6,210 bases of DNA from an uncultured Bacteroidota bacterium (GTDB lineage: Bacteria; Bacteroidota; Bacteroidia; Chitinophagales; Chitinophagaceae). The notes under the pieces are model-generated. The model was not told the origin of the DNA. It saw nothing but the letters and a program-made list of their open reading frames with translations, and ran no database searches. The DNA lies in the NCBI GenBank assembly GCA_903851455.1, contig CAINOM010000119.1, positions 1-6,210 of the forward strand. Direction: 5' to 3'. Position 1 is the stretch's first letter. Each line of letters opens with the position of its first letter. Shown piece after piece: positions 1 through 6,102 of this stretch. Made by a program: the position numbers and the translations under genes.

Positions 1-35
1 CATCCGTACGCGTTCCGGAAAATAAAACCACGCTC

Positions 36-58
36 TTGATTAACTTTCGGTTAATCAA
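36..58. repeat. Perfect 9-bp inverted repeat, 5-nt loop
   Basis: TTGATTAAC at 36-44 is exactly complementary to GTTAATCAA at 50-58, with loop TTTCG between. No T-tract follows on either strand, so it does not look like an intrinsic terminator. It could be a regulator binding site for a gene left of the window or a structured transcript end. The repeat is read directly; its role is unknown. Confidence 0.6.
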
Positions 59-76
59 AGACTTCCCATTATTTAA

Positions 77-104
77 AAAGTTGTGTATTATTTTCTACAA
101 CTTT
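77..104. repeat. Perfect 8-bp inverted repeat, 12-nt spacer
   Basis: AAAGTTGT at 77-84 is complementary to ACAACTTT at 97-104. The right arm runs into CTTTGG, which loosely resembles the end of a Bacteroidota -7 box, and a TTG lies at 81-83. The repeat could therefore overlap a weak promoter reading right toward the gene at 266, but the TAnnTTTG consensus is not met. Function unproven. Confidence 0.45.
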
Positions 105-189
105 GGAAGATAAGCATTGAAAAATTCACAATGCGTCTGCACCCTATTAACATACGAAAAAATAAACCCTACAATGACAATGCGCTGAC

Positions 190-208
190 ACAATTGTAAA
201 TCAATTGT
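190..208. repeat. Perfect 7-bp inverted repeat upstream of the 118-codon gene
   Basis: ACAATTG at 190-196 and CAATTGT at 202-208 are perfect complements separated by TAAAT. The element sits 58 bases before the putative TTG start of the following gene, where an operator or leader hairpin could lie. The DNA is AT-rich, so short inverted repeats are fairly likely by chance. Confidence 0.4.
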
Positions 209-265
209 TTATGCTCAATTTCATAAAAATGAACTTCATTATTTGTAATACAATTAAAAATTATA

Positions 266-622
266 TTGGCGTTTGCTGATTTCAGCGCGCTTTTTGCAAG
301 TATACAACTGGAAACAAAACAGTATCAGATGTATCATTTTAAGATCGTCAAAGTGCAGGAAGGCGGCTATAAGTTCGAATTAGGCGGAATAAAGTTATTG
401 GTAGATGATTATAGTTTAATAAACGACCAGCACCAGCTTAAAACCCCAAATAAGGCAATTGCATTCTTCAATATAGGCGACGACGTTTACGGAATATCAA
501 ACGAATCTCTGAATCTCAACACCGCGGAGGACCTTTACGACACCATGACCCGGCAGTATAAAGTCTTTATCAGCCCCGAACAGGCAATTGAAAATTCAAA
601 CCTGTTCCGACGCACAGCATAA
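266..622 (+). CDS. Hypothetical protein, 118 aa, TTG start
   Basis: I do not recognise this protein. It is soluble-looking, has no signal peptide or membrane segment, and alternates short hydrophobic stretches with charged residues (FKIVKVQEGGYKFELGG, then KLLVDDYSL), which suggests a small alpha/beta or beta-rich cytosolic domain. The reading frame opens at TTG 266 after an A-rich leader, the kind of start context common in Bacteroidota; an in-frame TGA at 230-232 limits upstream extension. The alternative start is ATG at 329 (residue 22), also preceded by A-rich sequence, giving 97 aa. Composition shifts from AT-rich to more balanced right at 266, which favours the longer form. A strong intrinsic terminator follows 24 bases after the stop, which supports a real single-gene transcript. 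Function unknown. Confidence 0.6.
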   Translation: MAFADFSALFASIQLETKQYQMYHFKIVKVQEGGYKFELGGIKLLVDDYSLINDQHQLKTPNKAIAFFNIGDDVYGISNESLNLNTAEDLYDTMTRQYKVFISPEQAIENSNLFRRTA

Positions 623-646
623 ACAAACTTTATTTTTTGTGAATAT

Positions 647-670
647 GCCGCCCCGAAAGGCGGCTTTTTT
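647..670 (+). terminator. Intrinsic terminator after the 118-codon gene
   Basis: A perfect GC-only stem pairs GCCGCC (647-652) with GGCGGC (659-664) across loop CCGAAA, followed directly by six T (665-670). This is a textbook rho-independent terminator for plus-strand transcription. On the minus strand the stem is followed by ATATTC rather than a T-tract, so it acts mainly rightward. Confidence 0.88.
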
Positions 671-700
671 GTGGCTAAAATCCCGATATAACGGCGGGCT

Positions 701-734
701 TTAAAACAAAATGAGGGCCTTGCGAACTTTGCCC
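701..734 (-). terminator. Possible weak terminator of the 782-1495 gene
   Basis: On the minus strand, downstream of the stop codon at 782, GGGC (734-731) can pair with GCCC (718-715) across a 12-nt loop, followed by a T-rich run with TTTT twice (714-701). The stem is only 4 bp, so this is a weak candidate. A second GC-rich palindrome (749-759, GCCC-GGC-GGGC) lies nearer the stop but has no T-tract. Confidence 0.25.
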
Positions 735-781
735 GTCCGAATGGATTGGCCCGGCGGGCGCCTTAGCTATAAACATCCCTG

Positions 782-1495
782 CTACTGCGAGTTGCGGGGT
801 GTGTTATAGCTCCGGTACCTATACACGCTCGACTTCACAAAATTATAAAAAGCATAGTCATTCATAGCCCTTAGCTGGTCATAACTAGGTCGGTACCGGC
901 GCATAAAGTAGTGAAGGCTATCCCCTTGAAGGCCAGTATATTTGGTGATCACTTCTTCTGTAAAGGTCTTATCCACGTACTTCTCTTTCTCAAACTCACT
1001 GTAATCGTCCTGGAACTGCCAGATCTCCCTGTTCTTCTTGCTCATCGCGGAGAATGGAGACTGCACCACCTGGTAGCCAGATAGCTTCGGAAATTCCAGC
1101 TCGGTCTTATAAAGCTCATGATATCTTATGCTGTCCTCCTTGTAGTCGTAACGCCCGGTCCTCGCCGCATAATTCTTATCCTTGTTTATCTCAGATAACC
1201 CCTTCTTCATAATGATGCGGAAGTACGAGGGAATATATCCCTGCGGCACCCTTACACGGGCCGTCTTATAACCCGGCTTTTTGAATTCCAGCAATTGCCC
1301 GCCTGTAGCTGCAATAATAAAGGCGCCCTGCTCATCGCTGGAGATGTCCAGCATGGTATAGATATTCAGTATCTCCACCCCGGTAAGCGGCTTCTTATTC
1401 TCCATATCCAGCACCTCGCCATGTATGGTCTGCGCAATAGCCGGTATACCGAACAAGCATAACAAAAGTAAAAGAAGAGAAGCTTTGGCCGGCAT
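782..1495 (-). CDS. Exported protein with carboxypeptidase-regulatory-like domain
   Basis: A 237-aa protein with a typical type I signal peptide: basic start (MPAK), a leucine-rich core at residues 6-17, and probable cleavage after AIA at 21 before Q22. Residues 23-98 read as a carboxypeptidase-regulatory-like (CarboxypepD_reg / CarbopepD_reg_2) beta-sandwich: IHGEVLD, then KPLTGVEILN, a Gly-containing DEQGAFII turn, and LEFKKPGYKTARV. In Bacteroidota this domain often opens TonB-dependent receptors, but no plug or barrel follows here. Residues 115-230 are charged and aromatic, with YRPSYDQL and AFYNFV segments that resemble the C-terminus of other exported CarboxypepD_reg proteins of the phylum (from memory, no search done). 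The likely location is periplasm or outer-membrane face; the role is unknown, perhaps scaffolding or glycan contact. The gene stands alone, divergent from pyrD. A near-consensus -7 box (TACTTTTA on the minus strand, 1552-1545) lies about 50 bases upstream. Confidence 0.85.
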   Translation of the reverse strand: MPAKASLLLLLLCLFGIPAIAQTIHGEVLDMENKKPLTGVEILNIYTMLDISSDEQGAFIIAATGGQLLEFKKPGYKTARVRVPQGYIPSYFRIIMKKGLSEINKDKNYAARTGRYDYKEDSIRYHELYKTELEFPKLSGYQVVQSPFSAMSKKNREIWQFQDDYSEFEKEKYVDKTFTEEVITKYTGLQGDSLHYFMRRYRPSYDQLRAMNDYAFYNFVKSSVYRYRSYNTPRNSQ

Positions 1496-1605
1496 AGATC
1501 TGCTAAATTACATTTTCACTGATTTCTAAGACTGTTATTTTTGTTAAAAGTATAAACCCCACTCCCGATTTCATTTCATGAACTACCACACCCCATTCAA
1601 AGCAG

Positions 1606-1613
1606 TATATTTG
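1606..1613 (+). promoter_or_regulatory. Bacteroidota -7 box, probable pyrD promoter
   Basis: TATATTTG matches the Bacteroidota housekeeping sigma -7 consensus TAnnTTTG exactly. No convincing TTTG/TTG -33 element is visible 17-23 bp upstream. If used, transcription would begin near 1620 and give a leader of roughly 165 nt before the pyrD ATG. Confidence 0.5.
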
Positions 1614-1649
1614 CGGAAAGCAAAAAAATTAAGCGGTGCGTTACACCTC

Positions 1650-1727
1650 CCCTCCTTTTTTAGGTGCCCGCAAGGGCACGACCGGAGGTCAATGCCAAAA
1701 GACATAGCGAAGCAATGGGCTTTTGGC
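1650..1727 (+). other. Structured pyrD leader with two hairpins
   Basis: Two perfect hairpins can form in the pyrD leader. The first pairs GTGCCC (1664-1669) with GGGCAC (1674-1679) across a GCAA tetraloop of the stable GNRA class, and may be extended by CCTCC (1651-1655) facing GGAGG (1684-1688). The second pairs GCCAAAAG (1694-1701) with CTTTTGGC (1720-1727) across 18 nt. The block may be a cis-regulatory RNA for pyrD or a copy of a dispersed intergenic repeat; the sequence alone cannot decide. Confidence 0.45.
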
Positions 1728-1739
1728 TGGGATGGTTAA
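1692..1739 (+). other. 15-codon mini-ORF in the pyrD leader
   Basis: ATG at 1692 opens a short frame encoding [15 protein letters not shown] and stopping at TAA 1737-1739, 44 bases before pyrD. It is preceded by GGAGG (1684-1688), a strong Shine-Dalgarno-like string, but with only 3 bases to the ATG and in a phylum that rarely relies on such sites. The second leader hairpin lies inside the frame, an arrangement that would suit translation-coupled control. It may equally be chance or part of a repeat. No homology is recognised. Confidence 0.2.
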
Positions 1740-1746
1740 ATCGCGG

Positions 1747-1777
1747 ACTTACGACTCTTGACTTACGACTTACGACT
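1747..1777 (+). repeat. 7-bp tandem repeat just before the pyrD start
   Basis: Four contiguous heptamers, ACTTACG (1747), ACTCTTG (1754), ACTTACG (1761) and ACTTACG (1768), are followed by a partial ACT (1775-1777). The second unit differs at two positions. The array ends 6 bases before the pyrD ATG. Similar ACTTACG/ACTCTTG heptad runs occur, to my recollection, between genes in several Bacteroidota genomes; I cannot confirm that here. The period is not a multiple of three, consistent with non-coding DNA. Confidence 0.8.
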
Positions 1778-1783
1778 AAAACG

Positions 1784-2806
1784 ATGTACAAACTAATACG
1801 AACAATACTCTTCACCATAGATGCAGAGAAAGTGCACTACCGGGTAATGAAATGGCTCACAACAGCATGCTCTATCGGCCCCATACGCAGTTTGCTGAAG
1901 TCAATGTTTGTGGTAAAGAACTCCAAGCTTGAACGCACCCTCTGGGGCATTACTTTCCCTAACCCCGTAGGCCTCGCCGCCGGCTTCGACAAAGACGCTA
2001 AGTTTACCGATCAGCTCGCCTGCCTTGGTTTTGGCTTTATCGAGATCGGCACCATCACTCCCCGACCCCAGCCCGGCAATCCCAAGCCACGGCTCTTTCG
2101 CCTGCCCGCCGACCAGGCCCTCATCAACCGCATGGGCTTCAACAACGATGGCGCGATTGAGGCGGTAAAGCGCCTCAGCGCACGAAAAGAACAGATCATC
2201 ATAGGCGGCAACATTGGTAAGAACAAGGACACACCAAACGAACACGCCGGCGATGACTACGAAAGCAGTTTCCGCTCGTTGTACACCCACGTCGACTATT
2301 TCGTGGTGAATGTAAGCAGCCCCAACACCCCCGGCCTGCGCGCCCTGCAGGACAAAGAACCGCTCATGGCCCTGCTGAACCGCCTGCAGAATGTAAACAT
2401 ACAATTGGGAGAGAAAAAGCCCCTGCTGCTAAAAATAGCCCCTGACCTTACCAACGAACAACTTAATGACATCATAGAGATCATACACGCTACCAACCTG
2501 GACGGCATAGTGGCAACCAATACCACCATCAGCCGCGAAAATCTCGCAACACCCGCTGCACAGGTAGAAGCCATAGGCGCGGGTGGCCTCAGCGGAGCGC
2601 CCCTTCGCAAGAGAGCCACAGACGTTATCAGCTACATCCATACCCACAGCGGCGGCACCATCCCCATCATCGCCTCCGGCGGCATCTTCACGGCCGCCGA
2701 TGCCAAAGAAAAGCTCGATGCCGGCGCATCACTCGTACAGGTATACACCGGCTTCATCTACGAAGGACCCGGAATCGCTGGTAATATTTGCAAGGGGTTG
2801 GTGTGA
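1784..2806 (+). CDS. pyrD: Dihydroorotate dehydrogenase (quinone), class 2
   Basis: PyrD oxidises dihydroorotate to orotate, the fourth step of de novo UMP synthesis, passing electrons through FMN to membrane quinone. The 340-aa length fits class 2 enzymes (E. coli 336 aa). Residues 1-40 form the hydrophobic N-terminal extension that sits on the inner membrane and marks class 2. Then come the FMN-barrel motifs: AAGFDK (65-70), [18 protein letters not shown] (89-106), INRMGFNN (114-121), [11 protein letters not shown] (176-186) with Ser179 as catalytic base (class 1 uses Cys), LLLKIAPD (214-221), ATNTT (244-248), GGLSG (267-271), IASGGI (296-301) and the C-terminal [13 protein letters not shown]. 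The frame stays open upstream to a GTG at 1664, but that extension translates the leader repeats and lacks family similarity, so the ATG at 1784, after A-rich TAAAACG, is chosen. No other pyr gene is adjacent. Confidence 0.97.
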   Translation: MYKLIRTILFTIDAEKVHYRVMKWLTTACSIGPIRSLLKSMFVVKNSKLERTLWGITFPNPVGLAAGFDKDAKFTDQLACLGFGFIEIGTITPRPQPGNPKPRLFRLPADQALINRMGFNNDGAIEAVKRLSARKEQIIIGGNIGKNKDTPNEHAGDDYESSFRSLYTHVDYFVVNVSSPNTPGLRALQDKEPLMALLNRLQNVNIQLGEKKPLLLKIAPDLTNEQLNDIIEIIHATNLDGIVATNTTISRENLATPAAQVEAIGAGGLSGAPLRKRATDVISYIHTHSGGTIPIIASGGIFTAADAKEKLDAGASLVQVYTGFIYEGPGIAGNICKGLV

Positions 2807-2868
2807 AAATGTCGATATGCATCTACGCGTTAATTAGTCTTGATATTTTGGTTCCATAATGTTGTGGT

Positions 2869-2899
2869 TTTGGCAATTTAATAATACCTTATCGCCAAA
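2869..2899. repeat. 6-bp inverted repeat upstream of the esterase-like gene
   Basis: TTTGGC (2869-2874) and GCCAAA (2894-2899) are perfect complements separated by 19 bases, ending 20 bases before the ATG at 2919. The spacing of the arms, about two helical turns centre to centre, would fit a dimeric regulator or a leader hairpin. No exact TAnnTTTG box is present in this 112-bp gap. Weak evidence. Confidence 0.3.
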
Positions 2900-2918
2900 T
2901 TAAGATTGACTACAAATT

Positions 2919-4637
2919 ATGCTAAAATATACCGCGATAAAAACGACAGTTCGGCTTGCCGCATTGCTATGGGCCTTGCCTATACTAGCTTTTGGCCAGG
3001 AGCAGGTTTTGGTGCCTGGCAAGGTTGTTTCTGCAAAGCTGATGAAGGGCGCCAACCATAAGTACATCGTCAACATGCATAAAGGTGAGTATGCCAGTTG
3101 CACGGTAATGCAAAAAGGCGTAGACCTCACCGTTGCGTTACAATACCCTGCCGGCAAGACACTGAGAACGTACGATGCTCCGAACGGCGCCAACGGGCCG
3201 GAGAAAGTGGACTTTATTGCAGATTCTACTGGCCCATATGTGCTGAATATTTACCCCACAGCACCATATAACGGCTTTACAGACTCTGAGAAAATAGCTT
3301 ACTTGGACGGCAATCAGGGCCGCTATGAGATCACTGGTTTTAAAAAATTGGGCGCTGCGGCCTATGCGGCCAAGCTGGCAAAAGACAAGAAAAGAACTGA
3401 CGACCTTGAGGCATGGCTGAAGGCCAACTCCCATGTGCTGAAAACTGTAGATGCTGGCAATGGCTTTGAAGACCTGCAGCCTTTTAAGCAGATGCTGGCT
3501 GGGGTAACCGTGGTGGGGCTAGGTGAGGCCACGCACGGCACCAGCGAGTTTTTCAGAATGAAACACAGGATGCTGGAGTTTCTGGTGAAAGAGATGGGCT
3601 TCAATTCATTCTATATTGAGGCGAGCATGTCACGCTGCCGGTACATAAACCGCTATGTGCTCTACGGCAAGGGCAACCTGGATACTGCAACCGTCATACA
3701 GGGCTTTGTGACATGGCGGGTGGAGGAGGTCCGCAACATGATAGAATGGCTCAGGCAGTACAATAAAGATATGCCAGACAGTAAGAAGGTAAAATTTCTG
3801 GGTATCGACCTGCAGATAAATGATGTGGCTTGGGCAGGGCTTAAAGCTTACTATGCACAAGTAAACCCCGCCACAGTGACGCTGCTCGACACACTCGAAA
3901 AACAAGGCCGACATGCTGCAGAAATGGCCAACTCGAGGGATAAAGTTGCCGAAGGGGAGAAACTATTTAGGCAGCTATATACACAATGCATAGATATAAA
4001 GAAGGCTATGGAAAGGGATAAGACACAGTATACCCACATTGCCGGAGATAGCCTCTATACCGAGAACGCAATGAACATTACCCTCATAATACAAGAGATA
4101 AAATCATTTAAAGACGGCTACAACGACCGCCGCGACTACTATATGGCGCAAAACGTACTCTACCTGCTGCACCACGAAAAGCCTGGAAGCAAAGTGGTGG
4201 TATGGGCGCACAACGGGCATATCAATAACCTGGTGCAGTCTAAAAATGCCTTCATGGGTAAATTCCTGAAAGATGCGCTAAAGGATAAGTATTACCCCAT
4301 CGGCTTCGAATTTTACTCAGGCTCTTTCCAGTCGCGCAATATGGACATTCAGAACAGTTCTACCAACTGGGATGTGAATACTGTGGGTGCTCCCCCTTTG
4401 GCCTCACTACCCTGGTATCTCAACAATACCGGCAAGGATATGCTATACCTGGACCTTCGACACATGGGTGCGTTGCGTGGTTTTCAGCCCATAACCATGC
4501 ACTACGTCGGCTCGCAGTACTTTGCATCATCGCCCCTCACTTTTTCCGCCAGCTTCAATGATTTTGACGGCCTCATCTATATTAAAAACTCCACTGCTGC
4601 GAAGAACTTTACAATGGCAGATATTAAAAAGCAGTAA
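2919..4637 (+). CDS. Exported erythromycin-esterase-family protein with PPC-like domain
   Basis: A 572-aa exported protein. Residues 1-26 are a signal peptide (basic start, hydrophobic core AALLWALPILAF, probable cleavage near G26/Q27; no lipobox Cys). Residues about 30-140 resemble a PPC (pre-peptidase C-terminal-like) beta-sandwich: KGEYASCTVMQKGVDLTVAL, then GPEKVDFIADSTGPYVLNI. Residues about 180-555 match the erythromycin esterase family (PF05139): GEATHG (202-207) with Glu203 and His206, IEAS with Glu234, RRDYYMAQN with Arg405/Asp406, and WAHNGH (429-434) with His431 and His434. These correspond to the Glu/His catalytic set of EreA/EreB, so an active hydrolase is plausible. Most family members have unknown substrates, so macrolide resistance should not be assumed. 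EreA/EreB (about 400 aa) lack the extra N-terminal domain. The gene follows pyrD by 112 bp and is probably transcribed separately. Confidence 0.9.
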   Translation: MLKYTAIKTTVRLAALLWALPILAFGQEQVLVPGKVVSAKLMKGANHKYIVNMHKGEYASCTVMQKGVDLTVALQYPAGKTLRTYDAPNGANGPEKVDFIADSTGPYVLNIYPTAPYNGFTDSEKIAYLDGNQGRYEITGFKKLGAAAYAAKLAKDKKRTDDLEAWLKANSHVLKTVDAGNGFEDLQPFKQMLAGVTVVGLGEATHGTSEFFRMKHRMLEFLVKEMGFNSFYIEASMSRCRYINRYVLYGKGNLDTATVIQGFVTWRVEEVRNMIEWLRQYNKDMPDSKKVKFLGIDLQINDVAWAGLKAYYAQVNPATVTLLDTLEKQGRHAAEMANSRDKVAEGEKLFRQLYTQCIDIKKAMERDKTQYTHIAGDSLYTENAMNITLIIQEIKSFKDGYNDRRDYYMAQNVLYLLHHEKPGSKVVVWAHNGHINNLVQSKNAFMGKFLKDALKDKYYPIGFEFYSGSFQSRNMDIQNSSTNWDVNTVGAPPLASLPWYLNNTGKDMLYLDLRHMGALRGFQPITMHYVGSQYFASSPLTFSASFNDFDGLIYIKNSTAAKNFTMADIKKQ

Positions 4638-4735
4638 CGAAGTAAGTAGACGTGCCACTTAGCCATTTTTTAGGCGACACACTCATCCTTGTTTACAACA
4701 AAGATGCTACGGTACGGCGTTTGCAACGACCGAAC

Positions 4736-4759
4736 AAAAAGACTATCATAGTTTTTTTT
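4736..4759. terminator. Possible bidirectional terminator between convergent genes
   Basis: In the 159-bp convergent gap, AAAAAGACTA (4736-4745) can pair with TAGTTTTTTT (4749-4758) across loop TCA, with one G-U pair, and the right arm lies in a run of eight T (4752-4759). The minus strand offers five T after the same stem, with one mismatch. The stem is AT-rich and therefore weak, but its position suits both the esterase-like gene and the gene at 4797. A nearby GC-richer hairpin (4715-4732, with one bulge) has no T-tract. Confidence 0.4.
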
Positions 4760-4796
4760 CAAAACCTTCTACAGGCAGCTGCAATCCCGAAAAACC

Positions 4797-6014
4797 TCAA
4801 ATCCTTAAATGCTGATCTTTCCTTCTCCTCAAACTAATAATATAAAACAGCATCCCCAGCGCCGTGACAATAACGCCAACCCCTCGTACCACATCACTGG
4901 TGTTGTGCAGGTTGGGAAAGAAAATAATACCGATGAGCATCGCTACAACACAAACTGCAAGAAAGACCGCCAGCACCAGTCCGCTGGTACCTTCATAAAT
5001 GGTTTTCCGCCGTACGATCGGTATCTTTTTTTCCAGTGAGGCATTGTTCCTGTCCATCAGGGCTATTATCGCATCGCACATTTTTTCCAGTTCGCTGCTA
5101 TCATCAAAGTCACCGGCGCCCGCTTTAAACCTTGTTCCGTTTTTTAGATAAAGTGTAAAAAAGAAGCCATTGTAGCTGGTGACCCGGTAAGAAGCAATGT
5201 CGTCAATCAGAATTTCCCGGTCGGCCACACGATCAAAAAAGGGTTTATAAGTGTACTGCACTGCTATCCTGTCTTCCAGCACTTGCACTTCCATCCGTTG
5301 CGGTATCCTCTTTCTGAACAGGTAAACTACACCCCATATCAATAGTAAAAGCGCGATAATAATGACATACAAATTCGCATTTGCTATCACACAAACTATC
5401 GCGAACAAGAAGAGCAAAAACATGATCGTAAAAAAAATAATAAGGCCGGCAAGCGCTGATGTGTTTTTCACCTTGTATATCGTCCCTGCTATATGCTGCG
5501 TTTCAAGAGGCTCATTAGGCAAAGCCGGAGCGACCTTAGGCATATTCAACTTATCATATTGCGGCAGGGCCGTTGAGAGGTCATCTACAAGATCGCTAAA
5601 ACCAGTTGCAGTGCCTATCATCGGCAGCCGCCACCGCATGGTCATCCGCGAGCCATCCTTCAGCTTCAATACCAGGTACCCTAATCGGCTATGCTCCACG
5701 CCTGCCAGGTCATCAAACAATATCTTCTGCTCCGGTTTCCGGTGAAACAGAAAGCTCTTCTCCCAGATTATGCTGATGCCGTCGTGCATCACCAGCACAT
5801 TCAGCCTGCCATATGCTGCCCGCTGCGCCATATAGTAAGCGCCAAGCGGTACAAGTATTGCAAGTACCAGCATAAGCAAGGCAAACCACCCATCAGGTAT
5901 ATCGACGAGAAGTCCCATCGGTATCAGCGACAAAACGCCACCCACAATAAACCAGATGATCATCCAGGCCACAAACCACCCTACAGACTTTATGTATACT
6001 ATCCGATTATTCAT
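4797..6014 (-). CDS. Six-helix membrane protein with duplicated PH-like domain
   Basis: I do not recognise this 405-aa protein by name. Six hydrophobic segments are visible, near residues 11-35, 43-63, 187-211, 214-233, 344-367 and 376-394, giving helix pairs that flank two soluble modules of similar pattern (about 71-150 and 240-320). The modules align: KILFDDLAGVEHSRLGYLVLKLKDGSR against EILIDDIASYRVTSYNGFFFTLYLKNGTR. The beta-rich arrangement with a helical end (FSDLVDDLSTAL / LEKMCDAIIALM) resembles bacterial PH-like domains found in small membrane proteins. Both modules should face the same side of the inner membrane. The frame is open to an ATG at 6110, but its first 32 residues (Cys/His/Asn-rich) would be translated from the intergenic region and a promoter box, so ATG 6014 is chosen. 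Role unknown; envelope sensing or homeostasis is speculation. Confidence 0.8.
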   Translation of the reverse strand: MNNRIVYIKSVGWFVAWMIIWFIVGGVLSLIPMGLLVDIPDGWFALLMLVLAILVPLGAYYMAQRAAYGRLNVLVMHDGISIIWEKSFLFHRKPEQKILFDDLAGVEHSRLGYLVLKLKDGSRMTMRWRLPMIGTATGFSDLVDDLSTALPQYDKLNMPKVAPALPNEPLETQHIAGTIYKVKNTSALAGLIIFFTIMFLLFLFAIVCVIANANLYVIIIALLLLIWGVVYLFRKRIPQRMEVQVLEDRIAVQYTYKPFFDRVADREILIDDIASYRVTSYNGFFFTLYLKNGTRFKAGAGDFDDSSELEKMCDAIIALMDRNNASLEKKIPIVRRKTIYEGTSGLVLAVFLAVCVVAMLIGIIFFPNLHNTSDVVRGVGVIVTALGMLFYIISLRRRKDQHLRI

Positions 6015-6023
6015 AGGACAATG

Positions 6024-6031
6024 CAAATATA
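6024..6031 (-). promoter_or_regulatory. Bacteroidota -7 box for the membrane-protein gene
   Basis: Read on the minus strand this is TATATTTG, an exact TAnnTTTG match, ending only 9 bases before the ATG at 6014. Transcription would begin within a few bases of the start codon, giving a very short leader or a leaderless mRNA. A TTG 14 bp and a TTTTG 25 bp upstream are both off the usual -33 spacing. Confidence 0.45.
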
Positions 6032-6077
6032 TAGATGTGTTGCACCAATAGTTATGCAAAAGGCTGTTAAAACAAGT

Positions 6078-6092
6078 ATTGAACGGTTCAAT
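6078..6092. promoter_or_regulatory. Perfect 15-bp palindrome, candidate operator
   Basis: ATTGAAC and GTTCAAT are perfect inverted arms around a central G. The element ends 2 bases before the plus-strand TATATTTG box, in the spacer where a bound repressor would block polymerase. It could also serve the divergent gene, whose -7 box is about 47 bp away. The regulator is not encoded in the visible window. Confidence 0.5.
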
Positions 6093-6094
6093 CT

Positions 6095-6102
6095 TATATT
6101 TG
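6095..6102 (+). promoter_or_regulatory. Bacteroidota -7 box for the gene starting at 6147
   Basis: TATATTTG is an exact TAnnTTTG match 44 bases before the ATG at 6147, giving a leader of roughly 35-40 nt. The nearest upstream TTG (6079-6081) lies inside the palindrome at only 13 bp spacing. A second similar box, TATATTTA (6119-6126), lies 16 bp downstream and could use the TTTG of the first as its -33 element. Confidence 0.55.

Noticed and set aside
1..3. CAT at the left edge as a minus-strand start codon of a gene running off the window
   Set aside because: Three bases give no coding evidence; the upstream A/T-rich sequence is compatible but not enough.
131..199. 22-codon frame MRLHPINIRKNKPYNDNALTQL
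   Set aside because: It is too short to judge, with no clear promoter or homology; its stop overlaps an inverted repeat, so chance is the simplest explanation.
692..759. Direct repeat CGGCGGGC at 692-699 and 752-759
   Set aside because: It is only 8 bp, GC-rich, and near other short GC hairpins; no sign of insertion boundaries or target duplication.
1664..1783. N-terminal extension of pyrD from a GTG at 1664
   Set aside because: It translates the hairpins and the 7-bp repeats of the leader, adds 40 residues with no resemblance to PyrD, and the ATG at 1784 gives the normal class 2 length.
1901..2404. Long minus-strand frame of 167 codons inside pyrD
   Set aside because: It is fully antisense to a certain pyrD gene and its translation has no recognisable family; such frames arise from the codon bias of the sense gene.
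2919..4637. Calling the esterase-like gene a macrolide resistance gene
   Set aside because: Family membership alone does not show the substrate; the protein is exported and has an extra domain, and no other resistance or mobile genes are nearby.
4652..4837. 61-codon plus-strand frame starting at GTG in the convergent gap
   Set aside because: It contains the likely terminator, overlaps the end of the convergent gene, and has no family resemblance or start context.
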